A stretch of DNA of 6,955 nucleotides from Xanthobacteraceae bacterium (GTDB lineage: Bacteria; Pseudomonadota; Alphaproteobacteria; Rhizobiales; Xanthobacteraceae), in assembly GCA_030043285.1 (NCBI GenBank), contig JASHXZ010000817.1:1-6955 (forward strand). Reading direction: 5' to 3'. Below are positions 1-6,096 of the stretch, piece by piece. Below the pieces are notes generated by a model, which made no database searches, was not told the DNA's origin, and worked only from the letters and a program-made list of their open reading frames with translations. Every line of letters begins with the position of its first letter. The first letter of the stretch is position 1. The position numbers were made by a program, and so were the translations under genes.

Positions 1-564
1 CTGGCGACGCAGCGGCCGTCGGTCGACGTCATCACCGGCACCATCAAGGCCAATTTCCCGACCCGCATTTCCTTCCAGGTCACCTCGAAGATCGACAGCC
101 GCACCATTTTGGGCGAGCAGGGCGCCGAACAGCTGCTCGGCCAGGGCGACATGCTGTACATGGCCGGCGGCGGCCGCATCAGCCGCGTGCACGGGCCGTT
201 CGTCTCCGACGAGGAGGTCGAGAAGGTGGTGCGGCACTTAAAAGCGCAAGGCGTGCCGCAATATCTGGAGGCTGTCACCGCCGAGGAGCCGCAGGTCGGC
301 GAGGACGGCGCGGTGTTCGACGGCACCGCCATGGGCATGGCGTCCGAGGCCGAGGGCGCCGACCTCTATCAACAGGCGGTGCAGATCGTGGTGCGCGACC
401 GCAAGGCTTCGACCAGCTACATCCAGCGCCGGCTGCAGATCGGCTATAACCGTGCCGCCTCGCTGATGGAGCGCATGGAGCAGGAAGGCGTGGTCGGTCA
501 GCCCAATCACGCCGGCAAGCGCGAAATACTCATCGAAGGCGGCGGCGGCGACGATGAGGACTAG
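1..564 (+). CDS. ftsK: DNA translocase FtsK, C-terminal fragment
   Basis: This is the 3' end of the gene; the window opens at codon position 1 and leaves 187 residues before TAG. FtsK is a septum-anchored hexameric ATPase that pumps DNA during division and activates XerCD recombination at dif. The first ~80 residues are the end of the RecA-like motor: the stretch [19 protein letters not shown], then [20 protein letters not shown] and an [13 protein letters not shown] segment are highly typical of the family. An acidic linker follows, then the gamma winged-helix domain at about residues 119-177 (from [10 protein letters not shown], through [15 protein letters not shown], to HAGKREIL), which reads the polar KOPS motifs. 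The protein ends in a short Gly/Asp/Glu tail. The internal TTG at 109 is not a start, because the upstream codons are conserved FtsK sequence. lolA follows after 124 bp, as in many proteobacteria. The identification is secure; the N-terminal membrane part lies outside the window. Confidence 0.96.
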   Translation: MATQRPSVDVITGTIKANFPTRISFQVTSKIDSRTILGEQGAEQLLGQGDMLYMAGGGRISRVHGPFVSDEEVEKVVRHLKAQGVPQYLEAVTAEEPQVGEDGAVFDGTAMGMASEAEGADLYQQAVQIVVRDRKASTSYIQRRLQIGYNRAASLMERMEQEGVVGQPNHAGKREILIEGGGGDDED

Positions 565-565
565 C

Positions 566-607
566 AGCGACGACGAGACCTATTGAGGTTCGATGAGTCG
601 CTCTTTA
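566..607 (+). terminator. Possible hairpin terminator after ftsK
   Basis: Directly after the ftsK stop, AGCGAC (566-571) can pair with GTCGCT (597-602). Inside it, CGA-ACCT (574-581, one bulged G) can pair with AGGT-TCG (586-592) around an ATTG loop. The outer stem is followed by only a short T-rich piece, CTTT (603-606), so intrinsic termination would be weak. It may instead protect the 3' end. Read by eye only, without a folding energy. Confidence 0.35.
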
Positions 608-677
608 AGGACGGGCGTAGCCGCGAATTCGCCATAACGCGCGGGTAGCGGATCGGTTTGCCGCGGGGCGTGCAAGC

Positions 678-686
678 GGGAGAGGG
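678..686 (+). promoter_or_regulatory. Ribosome binding site of lolA
   Basis: The purine run GGGAGAGGG ends two bases before the ATG at 689. Its GGGAG core leaves a 6-base spacer, which is good Shine-Dalgarno geometry and fixes the lolA start. Confidence 0.7.
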
Positions 687-688
687 AC

Positions 689-1513
689 ATGGCCGGTCGA
701 GGCGCGGCGCTCATTGTCGTGGCTGTGGTTTGCGGTGCGCTGGCGGGCGGTTCGGCCTTTGCCGAAAACGTGCCGCTGCCGACCCCTGCGCCGCAAGGCA
801 AGGGTGCCGCCGCGGCGGCGCCTGCGGCTTCGCCGGATTTGACGGCGCCGGCGTCCGGCGACGTCGCTCCGGCTGCGGAGGAACACAAGGGCTTCTTTCC
901 GTTCTCACTGCCCTCATTGCCGTTCGGCAAAACGCCGAGCGGGCAAGAGACCGCTTTCGACGCCAAGCAGAAGGCGCTGCTCGAACGCGTCAGCGTCTCT
1001 CTCTCCAACTTCCAGACCTTGGTCGGCAATTTCGTGCAGGTCGGACCGGACGGCAACCGTACCGAGGGCACTTTCTACATCCAGAAACCCGGCAAGGTGC
1101 GCTTCGAGTATAATCCGCCGTCGCCGATCGACGTGATCGCCGACGGCTCCTCGGTCGTGGTGCGCGACCGCAATCTCGCCACGCAGCAATTGTGGTCGTT
1201 GTCGGAGACGCCGCTGCGCTACCTCCTGGCCGATCACATCAACCTCATTCGCGACACCAACGTCGTGAGCGTGTCGGCCGACGACAAGTTCATCACCGTG
1301 GTGATCGAAGAAAAGCAGGTGATGGTCGGCACCACGCGGCTGATGATCATGTTCGACGCCAAGACCGTAACGCTCAAGCAGTGGACCGTCACCGACCCGC
1401 AGGGTCTCGACACCACCGTCGCCGTCTACAATCTCGACTCGACCAAAAAACCGGATCCGAATTTATTCGTCATCAATTATCAGCGCAATCCGGGAGGTTT
1501 CGGCAATCAGTAG
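689..1513 (+). CDS. lolA: LolA-family outer-membrane lipoprotein carrier protein
   Basis: The 274-residue protein is a periplasmic carrier. LolA takes lipoproteins from the inner-membrane LolCDE transporter and delivers them to the outer membrane. Residues 1-25 are a signal peptide with hydrophobic core ALIVVAVVCGALAGG and a cleavage site after AFA. Residues ~26-85 are a Pro/Ala/Gly-rich, probably disordered linker not found in classical LolA. The LolA half-barrel runs from about 88 to 265: NFQTLVGNFVQ, then GTFYIQKPGKVRFEY (the family's most recognisable stretch), the P-x-x-VIADGSSVVVRDR strand pair, a segment like the family's TPL..LL motif (SETPLRYLLAD), and QWTVTDPQG near the end. The ATG has a strong ribosome site. 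Position after ftsK supports the call, since lolA follows ftsK in E. coli and in alphaproteobacteria. The last codons (Gly-Asn-Gln-stop) are part of a 7-bp tandem repeat that continues downstream, so the exact C-terminus may vary between strains. No LolB partner is in the window, as is common in alphaproteobacteria. Confidence 0.9.
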   Translation: MAGRGAALIVVAVVCGALAGGSAFAENVPLPTPAPQGKGAAAAAPAASPDLTAPASGDVAPAAEEHKGFFPFSLPSLPFGKTPSGQETAFDAKQKALLERVSVSLSNFQTLVGNFVQVGPDGNRTEGTFYIQKPGKVRFEYNPPSPIDVIADGSSVVVRDRNLATQQLWSLSETPLRYLLADHINLIRDTNVVSVSADDKFITVVIEEKQVMVGTTRLMIMFDAKTVTLKQWTVTDPQGLDTTVAVYNLDSTKKPDPNLFVINYQRNPGGFGNQ

Positions 1514-1549
1514 TCGGCAATCGGTAATCAGTAATTAGTAATCAGTAAT
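1501..1549 (+). repeat. Tandem 7-bp repeat, seven units (left arm)
   Basis: Seven head-to-tail heptamers fit without gaps: CGGCAAT, CAGTAGT, CGGCAAT, CGGTAAT, CAGTAAT, TAGTAAT and CAGTAAT. The consensus is CRGYAAT. The first two units contain the last three sense codons and the stop codon of lolA. The AT-rich composition stands out from the GC-rich genes on each side. The same unit recurs in opposite orientation at 1606-1633. I do not recognise a named repeat family. Confidence 0.85.
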
Positions 1550-1602
1550 CACAAACCAGAACGGGAGCTGGCGCATTTGAACATCGACGAATATATTTTG
1601 CT
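1550..1602. other. 53-bp spacer between inverted heptamer arrays
   Basis: This unique sequence would form the loop if the two repeat arms paired. It contains an AT-rich patch (AATATATTTT, 1590-1599) with TTGAAC (1577-1582) upstream. The 9-base gap between them is too short for a normal sigma-70 promoter, so no promoter is claimed. No ORF or other motif is visible. Confidence 0.4.
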
Positions 1603-1605
1603 CTG

Positions 1606-1633
1606 ATTACGGACTACTGATTACTGACTCCTG
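1606..1633 (-). repeat. Tandem 7-bp repeat, four inverted units (right arm)
   Basis: On the - strand the units read CAGGAGT, CAGTAAT, CAGTAGT and CCGTAAT, the same heptamer as at 1501-1549 but inverted. One unit matches the left arm 7/7 and the others differ by one or two bases. Together the arms form an imperfect inverted repeat with a 53-56 bp loop that could fold as an RNA hairpin. The right arm ends six bases before the xth start codon and occupies the place where its ribosome site should be. Confidence 0.8.
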
Positions 1634-1639
1634 ATCTCG

Positions 1640-2455
1640 ATGCAACTCACTCTGACAACCTGGAACATCAATTCGGTGCGGCTGCGCATCGATCTGGTCG
1701 CCAAATTCATCAAGGCGGCGCGGCCCGACGTGCTCTGCCTGCAGGAAACCAAGTGCCCGGACGACCGGTTTCCGCTCAAGCGTTTCAAGCGGCTCGGCTA
1801 CGAGCACGTCGCACTCAACGGCCAGAAGGGCTATCACGGCGTCGTTGTGGTATCGCGCCTGCCGTTCGAATCGACGTCCATTGAGACGTATTGCGGCAAG
1901 AGCGATTGCCGCCACCTGTCGATCGTGCTCGGCGAGCGCGCCGGGCTGCGCGATCCGCTCGCGCTGCATAATTTCTACGTGCCGGCGGGCGGCGACGAGC
2001 CCGATCCGGACAACAACGTGAAATTCGCCCACAAGCTCGCCTTCCTGGACGAGATGTGCGGCAGCGCCACGTTGCAGGCGGCCGGCGCCGGGCGTGGCAT
2101 CATCGTCGGCGACCTCAACGTCGCGCCGCTCGAATGCGACGTCTGGAGCCACAAGCAACTCCTTCGCGTCGTGTCGCATACGCCGATCGAGTGTGAGAAG
2201 CTCGTCGCCGTGCAAAAAGCCGGCGCCTGGGTCGATGCGGTGCGCGGCTTCGTTCCGGAGCCGACAAAGCTGTTCACTTGGTGGAGCTATCGTTCGCCGG
2301 ATTGGGCCGCAGCCGACAAAGGCCGCCGGCTCGACCACATCTGGACCTCCGCCGCGCTTGCCGACCGTGTTGCGGCGATCAAGGTGTCGAAGGAATCCCG
2401 CGGCTGGGCGCGGCCATCGGATCACGTGCCGGTCACTGCCACGCTGGAAGTCTGA
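1640..2455 (+). CDS. xth: Exodeoxyribonuclease III (AP endonuclease)
   Basis: The 271-residue enzyme (E. coli ExoIII is 268) is a Mg-dependent cytosolic base-excision-repair nuclease: it cleaves 5' of abasic sites, degrades 3' ends and removes 3' blocking groups. All expected catalytic residues of the exonuclease-endonuclease-phosphatase fold can be found: Asn9 in TWNINSVRLRI, Glu36 in CLQETKC, Tyr113 in NFYVPAGGDEP, Asp158 and Asn160 in VGDLNVAP, Asp232 in RRLDHIW, and Asp261-His262 in SDHVPV. The ATG at 1640 matches the family's normal N-terminus, with the TWNINS motif beginning at residue 7, so the start is firm although no Shine-Dalgarno sequence precedes it. The bases before it (ACTCCTGATCTCG) are pyrimidine-rich and belong partly to the repeat. 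It may be read from the lolA transcript or from a promoter in the intergenic repeat region. The next gene starts 80 bp downstream. Confidence 0.95.
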   Translation: MQLTLTTWNINSVRLRIDLVAKFIKAARPDVLCLQETKCPDDRFPLKRFKRLGYEHVALNGQKGYHGVVVVSRLPFESTSIETYCGKSDCRHLSIVLGERAGLRDPLALHNFYVPAGGDEPDPDNNVKFAHKLAFLDEMCGSATLQAAGAGRGIIVGDLNVAPLECDVWSHKQLLRVVSHTPIECEKLVAVQKAGAWVDAVRGFVPEPTKLFTWWSYRSPDWAAADKGRRLDHIWTSAALADRVAAIKVSKESRGWARPSDHVPVTATLEV

Positions 2456-2472
2456 CAGGGCAGGGAGTACAG

Positions 2473-2497
2473 AACCGCGCGGCCGGCGAAGCCGCGT
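2473..2497 (+). terminator. GC-rich hairpin after xth, weak terminator candidate
   Basis: CGCGGC (2478-2483) pairs with GCCGCG (2491-2496) around a 7-base loop, with a possible extra G-U pair outside. No T-run follows directly; the first T-rich stretch is some 18 bases later. It could be a pause or RNA-end structure, or a weak stop between the housekeeping genes and the next operon. No convincing promoter was found in the 80-bp gap: TTGAAA at 2497 has no matching -10 box. Confidence 0.3.
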
Positions 2498-2526
2498 TGA
2501 AAAGCTGATTTGAATTTTCATTGCAT

Positions 2527-2530
2527 GGAG
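2527..2530 (+). promoter_or_regulatory. Ribosome binding site of the solute-binding protein
   Basis: GGAG lies five bases before the ATG at 2536 and favours that start over the in-frame TTG at 2521, which has no purine run in place. The motif lies inside a tiny upstream ATG frame (2525-2539). Confidence 0.55.
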
Positions 2531-2535
2531 CGCCG

Positions 2536-3627
2536 ATGATTGCGTGTTATTCATATCGCTCGGCTGGTTTTGCGGTCGCGCTCCTCTGCTGCCTCTATGG
2601 AGCCTATGCGCTGCCGCCGGTGAACGCGCAGTCGGCGAATACAGAACTCGCTGCAATCGCCAATTACAGCGGCGCCGACAGGAGCGCCCGCATTCTCGCC
2701 GGTGCCAAGAAGGAGGGCGTCGTCAGCGTCTATACGTCCGAGACGGTCGACGATCTCGCCGCGCTGACCGCGGCGTTTCAGAGCAAATACGGCGTTCGCA
2801 TCAACGTTTGGCGCGGCAGCGCCGAGAATATTTTGCAACGCGCCGTGGTCGAGGCGCGCGGCGGTCGCTTTGACGTCGACGCCATCGAGACCGGCGCCAC
2901 CACGATGGAATCGCTGCAGCGTGAGCAATTGTTGCAGCAGGTCAGCTCGCCGGCCTTTGCGGATCTCAAACCCGAGGCGATCCGCCCGCACCGCGAATGG
3001 GTCGGCACGCGCTACAACGTCTTCGTCGCCGCCTACAACACCGACGTCGTCAAGAAGGCCGATCTGCCGAAAAGTTACGATGACCTCACGCAGCCGAAAT
3101 GGAAGGGCAAGCTCGGCGTCGAAGCGGAAAGCAGCGACTGGTTCGGTGCGCTCGTCACTGCGCTCGGCGAGGAAAACGGCCTGGCATTGTTCCGCAAGAT
3201 CGTTGCGACCAACGGTATTTCGGCCCGCAAGGGTCACACGCTGTTGGCCAATCTGGTCATCTCCGGCGAGGTGCCGCTGGCGATCTCGACCTATCTGTAC
3301 AAGGTGGCGCAGCTCAAATCCCGCGGCGCGCCGCTCGACTGGGTGGCGATTCCGCCGGTGGTGGCCCGCTTCGAGGGCGTCGGTCTCGCGCGCCGCGCGC
3401 CGCATCCTTACGCCGCCATGGCCTTCCTCGATTTCATGCTGACCGATGCCCAGGCGATTCTCGCCAAACGTCACTTCGAGCCGGCGAGCGCCAAGGTGTC
3501 GCCGAGCCCCGACGACGCGCTGCCGCCCGGCATGCAGCCGATCTTCCTCGATCCAGCCAAAGCGCTGGATCAGACCCAGAAATGGACTAAATACTACCAT
3601 GATATTATTACGCTTCAGGGCCGCTGA
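2536..3627 (+). CDS. Periplasmic ABC transporter substrate-binding protein, iron(III)-class type 2 fold
   Basis: The 363-residue protein is predicted to be exported to the periplasm and to capture a small ligand for an ABC importer. The signal peptide has a hydrophobic core at residues 10-26 (FAVALLCCLYGAYAL) and a likely cleavage near VNA-Q (31/32). The mature part begins with an ILAGAKKEGVVSVYTS strand-helix start typical of the FbpA/FutA-like class (about 52-68), then AAFQSKYGVRINVWRGS, then AYNTDVVKKADLPKSYDDLT and PKWKGKLGVE, which form the hinge and second lobe. A C-terminal helical part contains PYAAMAFLDFMLTDAQAIL. The N-terminal Cys residues lie inside the hydrophobic core and do not form a lipobox. 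ATG 2536 is chosen for its GGAG site. No permease or ATPase is adjacent; two cupin genes follow (34 bp, then 5 bp), so co-transcription is likely. The ligand is unknown: relatives bind ferric iron, but many proteins of this class bind organic acids, phosphonates or sugars, and the cupin context may point to an organic compound. Confidence 0.85.
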   Translation: MIACYSYRSAGFAVALLCCLYGAYALPPVNAQSANTELAAIANYSGADRSARILAGAKKEGVVSVYTSETVDDLAALTAAFQSKYGVRINVWRGSAENILQRAVVEARGGRFDVDAIETGATTMESLQREQLLQQVSSPAFADLKPEAIRPHREWVGTRYNVFVAAYNTDVVKKADLPKSYDDLTQPKWKGKLGVEAESSDWFGALVTALGEENGLALFRKIVATNGISARKGHTLLANLVISGEVPLAISTYLYKVAQLKSRGAPLDWVAIPPVVARFEGVGLARRAPHPYAAMAFLDFMLTDAQAILAKRHFEPASAKVSPSPDDALPPGMQPIFLDPAKALDQTQKWTKYYHDIITLQGR

Positions 3628-3651
3628 AGCGCGCGCATAGAAGGACCGGAC

Positions 3652-3656
3652 AGGAG
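3652..3656 (+). promoter_or_regulatory. Ribosome binding site of cupin 1
   Basis: AGGAG sits five bases before the ATG at 3662, a near-ideal Shine-Dalgarno in the 34-bp gap after the solute-binding protein gene. The gap has no room for a clear promoter or terminator, which supports an operon. Confidence 0.75.
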
Positions 3657-3661
3657 CACCG

Positions 3662-4234
3662 ATGGGTAAGAAACAGCACGATCCGGACAAAGAGCGCGTT
3701 TTCGTTCGCCCGATAAAAGGCGCCTATAGCCTCACCGATGAGCTCAAACGGCTGCGCGCGATGCCGCGCGTCATCAAGGGCAAGGAAACCAAGCTCGACG
3801 GCGGCCCGCAGCATTTCTCCCGTCATTACGTCGAGCCGGAGGACGGGCTATGCCAGACCTTGCACATCCATCTCGAGGAATACGCCCCTGGCGGCACTAC
3901 CCAGAAGCACGGCCACGTCAATGAAGCCGCCTTCTACATCCTCGACGGCGCCGGTTACGAGATTCACGACGGTGTGCGCTACGACTGGAAGGCCGGCGAC
4001 GTCGCCATCGTGCATAACAATTGCGTGCACCAGCACACCAATGCCAGCGCCACCGAGCCGGCGCGCGCGCTCGTGATCAAGACCAAGCCGATGTATCTGT
4101 TCATGAACATGCTGTTCCAGCACACCGTGATCAAGCGGCCGAAGACGCCGTCGCCGACGCAGGGCAATTTCGTGCCGCGCGATTACGACGAGGATTTCAA
4201 TCATCCGTCCGAGAAAGTCGAAGAAGAGGCCTAG
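3662..4234 (+). CDS. Cupin-domain protein 1 (Glu-less metal site)
   Basis: A 190-residue, probably cytoplasmic, single-domain cupin with no signal peptide. Motif 1 is at residues 77-96: Gly77, His83 and His85 fit, but the canonical Glu position (89) is Ala, with Glu88 just before it. Gly96 closes the motif. Motif 2 is at 112-127: Gly112, His123 (third metal His) and Asn127 fit, while the usual Pro and Gly are His118 and Asn120. A His-His-His set without Glu is the arrangement known from gentisate-1,2-dioxygenase-type cupins, so an iron-dependent oxygenase or a ligand-binding role are both open. The tail (from ~165) is charged and ends in an acidic Glu run. It is clearly paralogous to the next gene: both have GY-[ED]-x-H, then RY-[DE]-W-x-x-GDV, then HQH-x-N. 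The tight coupling suggests that both products act together, perhaps as a heteromer. The specific reaction is unknown. Confidence 0.8.
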   Translation: MGKKQHDPDKERVFVRPIKGAYSLTDELKRLRAMPRVIKGKETKLDGGPQHFSRHYVEPEDGLCQTLHIHLEEYAPGGTTQKHGHVNEAAFYILDGAGYEIHDGVRYDWKAGDVAIVHNNCVHQHTNASATEPARALVIKTKPMYLFMNMLFQHTVIKRPKTPSPTQGNFVPRDYDEDFNHPSEKVEEEA

Positions 4235-4239
4235 AACAG

Positions 4240-4854
4240 ATGGCTTGGGACGAAGCGCGCGCCTGGCTTTCCGGCGCAGCCAACCAAAAACTTTATCAGG
4301 ACCTGCTCGACGATGCGACCACACGCCCAGCGCGCCTCGCGCTGCGCAAGAAGATCGTGCATCCCGAGGACATGCCGTGGGAAATGGCGCGGCAGGGCCT
4401 GCTCAAGCATCTGATGAGCGAGCAGATGAACACCCGCATGGAGACGGTCGACGCCTACATGCAGGTGATCCCGCCCGGCAGCCGCTCCGGCAAACATCGC
4501 CACCTCGCCGAAGAATGCCTCTACGTGGTCGAAGGCCACGGCTACGACCTGCATCAGGACTGCGACGTCGAGATCACCGACACCTATGCGTGGAAGCCGC
4601 AGGACGAGGTCAAGCGCTACGAGTGGGAATCAGGTGACGTGATCTACGTGCCGCCGTGCACCATCCACCAGCATTTCAACGGCGATCCGGCCCGGCCGGC
4701 GCGGCTCATTTCCTGCACCAACCGCATCTACAAGAACTCCGGGCTCAACGACCTGGTGCAGATCGAGGACGCGCCCGAGTACGATCCGGGCGTGGTGCTT
4801 ACGGCGGAGCTGGTGCGGAAGTATCTGGAGGGCGACAAGAAGAGCGTCGCCTGA
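4240..4854 (+). CDS. Cupin-domain protein 2 (complete metal site)
   Basis: A 204-residue protein, probably cytoplasmic. The start is ATG 4240, five bases after the upstream stop; the frame is open further upstream, but that stretch overlaps cupin 1 and lacks family character. A purine-rich stretch in the end of cupin 1 (AAGAAGAGG, 4220-4228) may serve as ribosome site, and translational coupling is likely. Motif 1 is textbook: Gly80, five residues, His86-x-His88, three residues, Glu92, six residues, Gly99. Motif 2 is Gly132, five residues, Pro138, Cys140 (usually Gly), His143, Asn147. The predicted metal ligands are His86, His88, Glu92 and His143. An N-terminal helical extension of ~65 residues precedes the barrel. 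About 20 extra residues (roughly 106-125, Asp-rich) sit between the motifs compared with cupin 1. The gene is convergent with the next, with 14 bp between stops. It is likely a metal-dependent dioxygenase, isomerase or binding cupin; the substrate is not evident. Confidence 0.82.
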   Translation: MAWDEARAWLSGAANQKLYQDLLDDATTRPARLALRKKIVHPEDMPWEMARQGLLKHLMSEQMNTRMETVDAYMQVIPPGSRSGKHRHLAEECLYVVEGHGYDLHQDCDVEITDTYAWKPQDEVKRYEWESGDVIYVPPCTIHQHFNGDPARPARLISCTNRIYKNSGLNDLVQIEDAPEYDPGVVLTAELVRKYLEGDKKSVA

Positions 4855-4862
4855 GCAGCGAC
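4846..4862. terminator. Small dyad between convergent genes
   Basis: GTCGC (4846-4850) and GCGAC (4858-4862) form a 5-bp stem around a 7-base loop that contains the cupin 2 stop codon. It lies in the only gap between two convergent genes, where a bidirectional terminator would be expected. Neither side has a proper T-run (the - strand continues GCTCTTCTTG), so support is weak. Confidence 0.25.
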
Positions 4863-4868
4863 CAGTCG

Positions 4869-5894
4869 TCAATGCCGCTTGCGCGTGAGGCTGTACAGCA
4901 GAACACCGACCAAAGCGGCGCCGCAGGCGAGCGCCGCGGCGTCCACCAGCCGGCTCTTAACCAGCACCGTCGCCAACGCCAGGGCCGCCAGGACGAGGTT
5001 GACGATAAAGACGCGGCCGACGATTTCACTGACCGTAAAGCCGCGGTCGGTGGCGCGCTGGTAATAATGGGTACGGTGCGCCTGCCAGATGCGCTCGCCG
5101 CGCGATAGCCGCCGCAACAAGGTCAGCGTCGCATCCGCCAGATAGTACAGCGGCAACAGCAGCGCTGCCGCCAGATGGCCGGCGCCGGCGAGTAGCACCA
5201 GAAGCCAGCCGAGCAAAAGTCCGATCGGCAGGCTGCCGACGTCGCCGAGAAAGAGCTTTGCCGCCGGCCGGTTGAAATAGGCGAAGCCGATCATGGCGCC
5301 GCCGAGTGCGAGCGCTACCACGACAGCATCGCCCGGCAGCGTGCCGAGGCCGCCGAACACCACCACCGCGCCCGCGACCGGAATCACTTCGACGACGGTC
5401 ATCCAATCGATGCCGTCCATGAAGTTGACGAGATTGACGAACCACAAGCCGCCGACAAACAACAGCGCGCGCTCGAGGGAGAGCGGCAGCACCGGCGCGA
5501 CGCGTAGCGCGTTGGGCAACGCGTAGATCACGGCGGCGACCGCCAGCGCCTGCAACAAGAGCCGCGGCGCCACCGCCAACGGCCGGATATCGTCGGCGAC
5601 ACCGACGCCCGCCATGACGATCACCGCAGCGAATGCGGTAGCGAGCGACGGCGTGAGCGGCGCGCCGAGAGTGACAAGGCCAAAGCCGCTCGCCGCGAGC
5701 GTGGCCGCCATCACCGCGATGCCGCCGCCCTGCGGCGTCGGCACGCGGTGCGAGGAGCGAGCGTTCGGCCTCGCCAACGCATAGCGCTGCAGCAGGGGAC
5801 GCAGCAGCACGATCAAGCCGTCACAGAGCAGCGCGGACAAACCCGCGATCGCCGCGCCGCGCATCGCCCACAGTGCCGCCACCGCCCCGTTCAC
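4869..5894 (-). CDS. Polyprenyl-phosphate sugar-1-phosphate transferase (MraY/WecA family, WbpL-like)
   Basis: A 341-residue integral membrane enzyme with roughly ten to eleven hydrophobic segments. This family moves a HexNAc-1-phosphate from a UDP-sugar to undecaprenyl phosphate, the first step in building O-antigen or other surface glycans on the cytoplasmic face. Family motifs appear in order: SSHRVPTPQGGG (47-58), the Asp pair in GVADDIRPL (Asp101-Asp102), NFMDGID (157-163), FNRPAAKLFLGDVGSLP (207-223) with the catalytic-region Asp218, and the His-rich loop QAHRTHYYQRA (271-281). That loop and the shorter length fit WecA/WbpL-type enzymes better than MraY, whose peptidoglycan substrate loop differs. 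The start is probably GTG 5894, with GAGA eight bases upstream as a weak ribosome site; an in-frame ATG at 5864 is the alternative. It is divergent from a CapD/WbpM-like gene, its usual functional partner. The acceptor lipid is inferred from the family, and the exact sugar cannot be read from sequence. Confidence 0.9.
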   Translation of the reverse strand: MNGAVAALWAMRGAAIAGLSALLCDGLIVLLRPLLQRYALARPNARSSHRVPTPQGGGIAVMAATLAASGFGLVTLGAPLTPSLATAFAAVIVMAGVGVADDIRPLAVAPRLLLQALAVAAVIYALPNALRVAPVLPLSLERALLFVGGLWFVNLVNFMDGIDWMTVVEVIPVAGAVVVFGGLGTLPGDAVVVALALGGAMIGFAYFNRPAAKLFLGDVGSLPIGLLLGWLLVLLAGAGHLAAALLLPLYYLADATLTLLRRLSRGERIWQAHRTHYYQRATDRGFTVSEIVGRVFIVNLVLAALALATVLVKSRLVDAAALACGAALVGVLLYSLTRKRH

Positions 5895-6040
5895 TCCCGC
5901 AGTCTCGTTTTGATTCGCTTACCGGCCGTCCACCGCTGCCGCGCGTGCGTGCTTAGCGTCCGCTCCGCGGCGGCGCAAATCGCCGGTATCGGCAAGCCGC
6001 CGCAGCCCTGTCGTTCAAACCTTCGCAATATCAATGACTT

Positions 6041-6058
6041 ACGCCGAAATCGAGGCGT
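6041..6058. promoter_or_regulatory. 18-bp dyad ACGCC-N8-GGCGT
   Basis: Perfect 5-base half-sites are separated by 8 bases (centre to centre 13 bp), just before a second hairpin. It could be an operator for a dimeric regulator or a first leader stem-loop. No regulator family is recognised from the half-site. Confidence 0.3.
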
Positions 6059-6063
6059 TACAG

Positions 6064-6096
6064 CAGCATCGCGCGGCCGCGATCTGACATTTTTTT
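6064..6096 (+). terminator. Terminator-like hairpin with T7 tract in leader
   Basis: CAG (6064-6066), one bulged C and ATCGCG (6068-6073) pair with CGCGAT (6078-6083) and CTG (6084-6086) around the loop CGGC. After ACA comes a run of seven T (6090-6096). That is nine base pairs plus a U-tract in the + direction, the form of an intrinsic terminator. It sits only 28 bp before the dehydratase start, with no + strand gene ending upstream, so it may act as a leader attenuator or as a block to antisense transcription. Confidence 0.4.

Noticed and set aside
1577..1597. TTGAAC ... TATATT as an xth promoter
   Set aside because: The spacer is only 9 bases, too short for sigma-70; no other matching -35 was found.
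1501..1633. CRISPR array or transposon ends
   Set aside because: The units are 7 bp without spacers between them, there is no transposase or cas gene, and no target-site duplication is visible.
2521..2535. TTG 2521 as start of the solute-binding protein
   Set aside because: No purine-rich site precedes it, whereas ATG 2536 has GGAG at a five-base spacing and directly opens a proper signal peptide.
1607..2656. 349-codon - strand open frame opposite xth
   Set aside because: It lies over a gene with all catalytic residues conserved. The product is low-complexity and Arg-rich with no family likeness.
2551..3690. 379-codon - strand open frame opposite the solute-binding protein
   Set aside because: It mirrors a gene with signal peptide, domain motifs and ribosome site. 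Its own product is Arg/Gly/Val-rich without recognisable motifs, as expected for antisense frames in GC-rich DNA.
4021..4239. Upstream extension of cupin 2 to an ATG inside cupin 1
   Set aside because: It would overlap cupin 1 by 214 bases. The extra residues look like a shadow frame, and ATG 4240 gives a normal junction and length.
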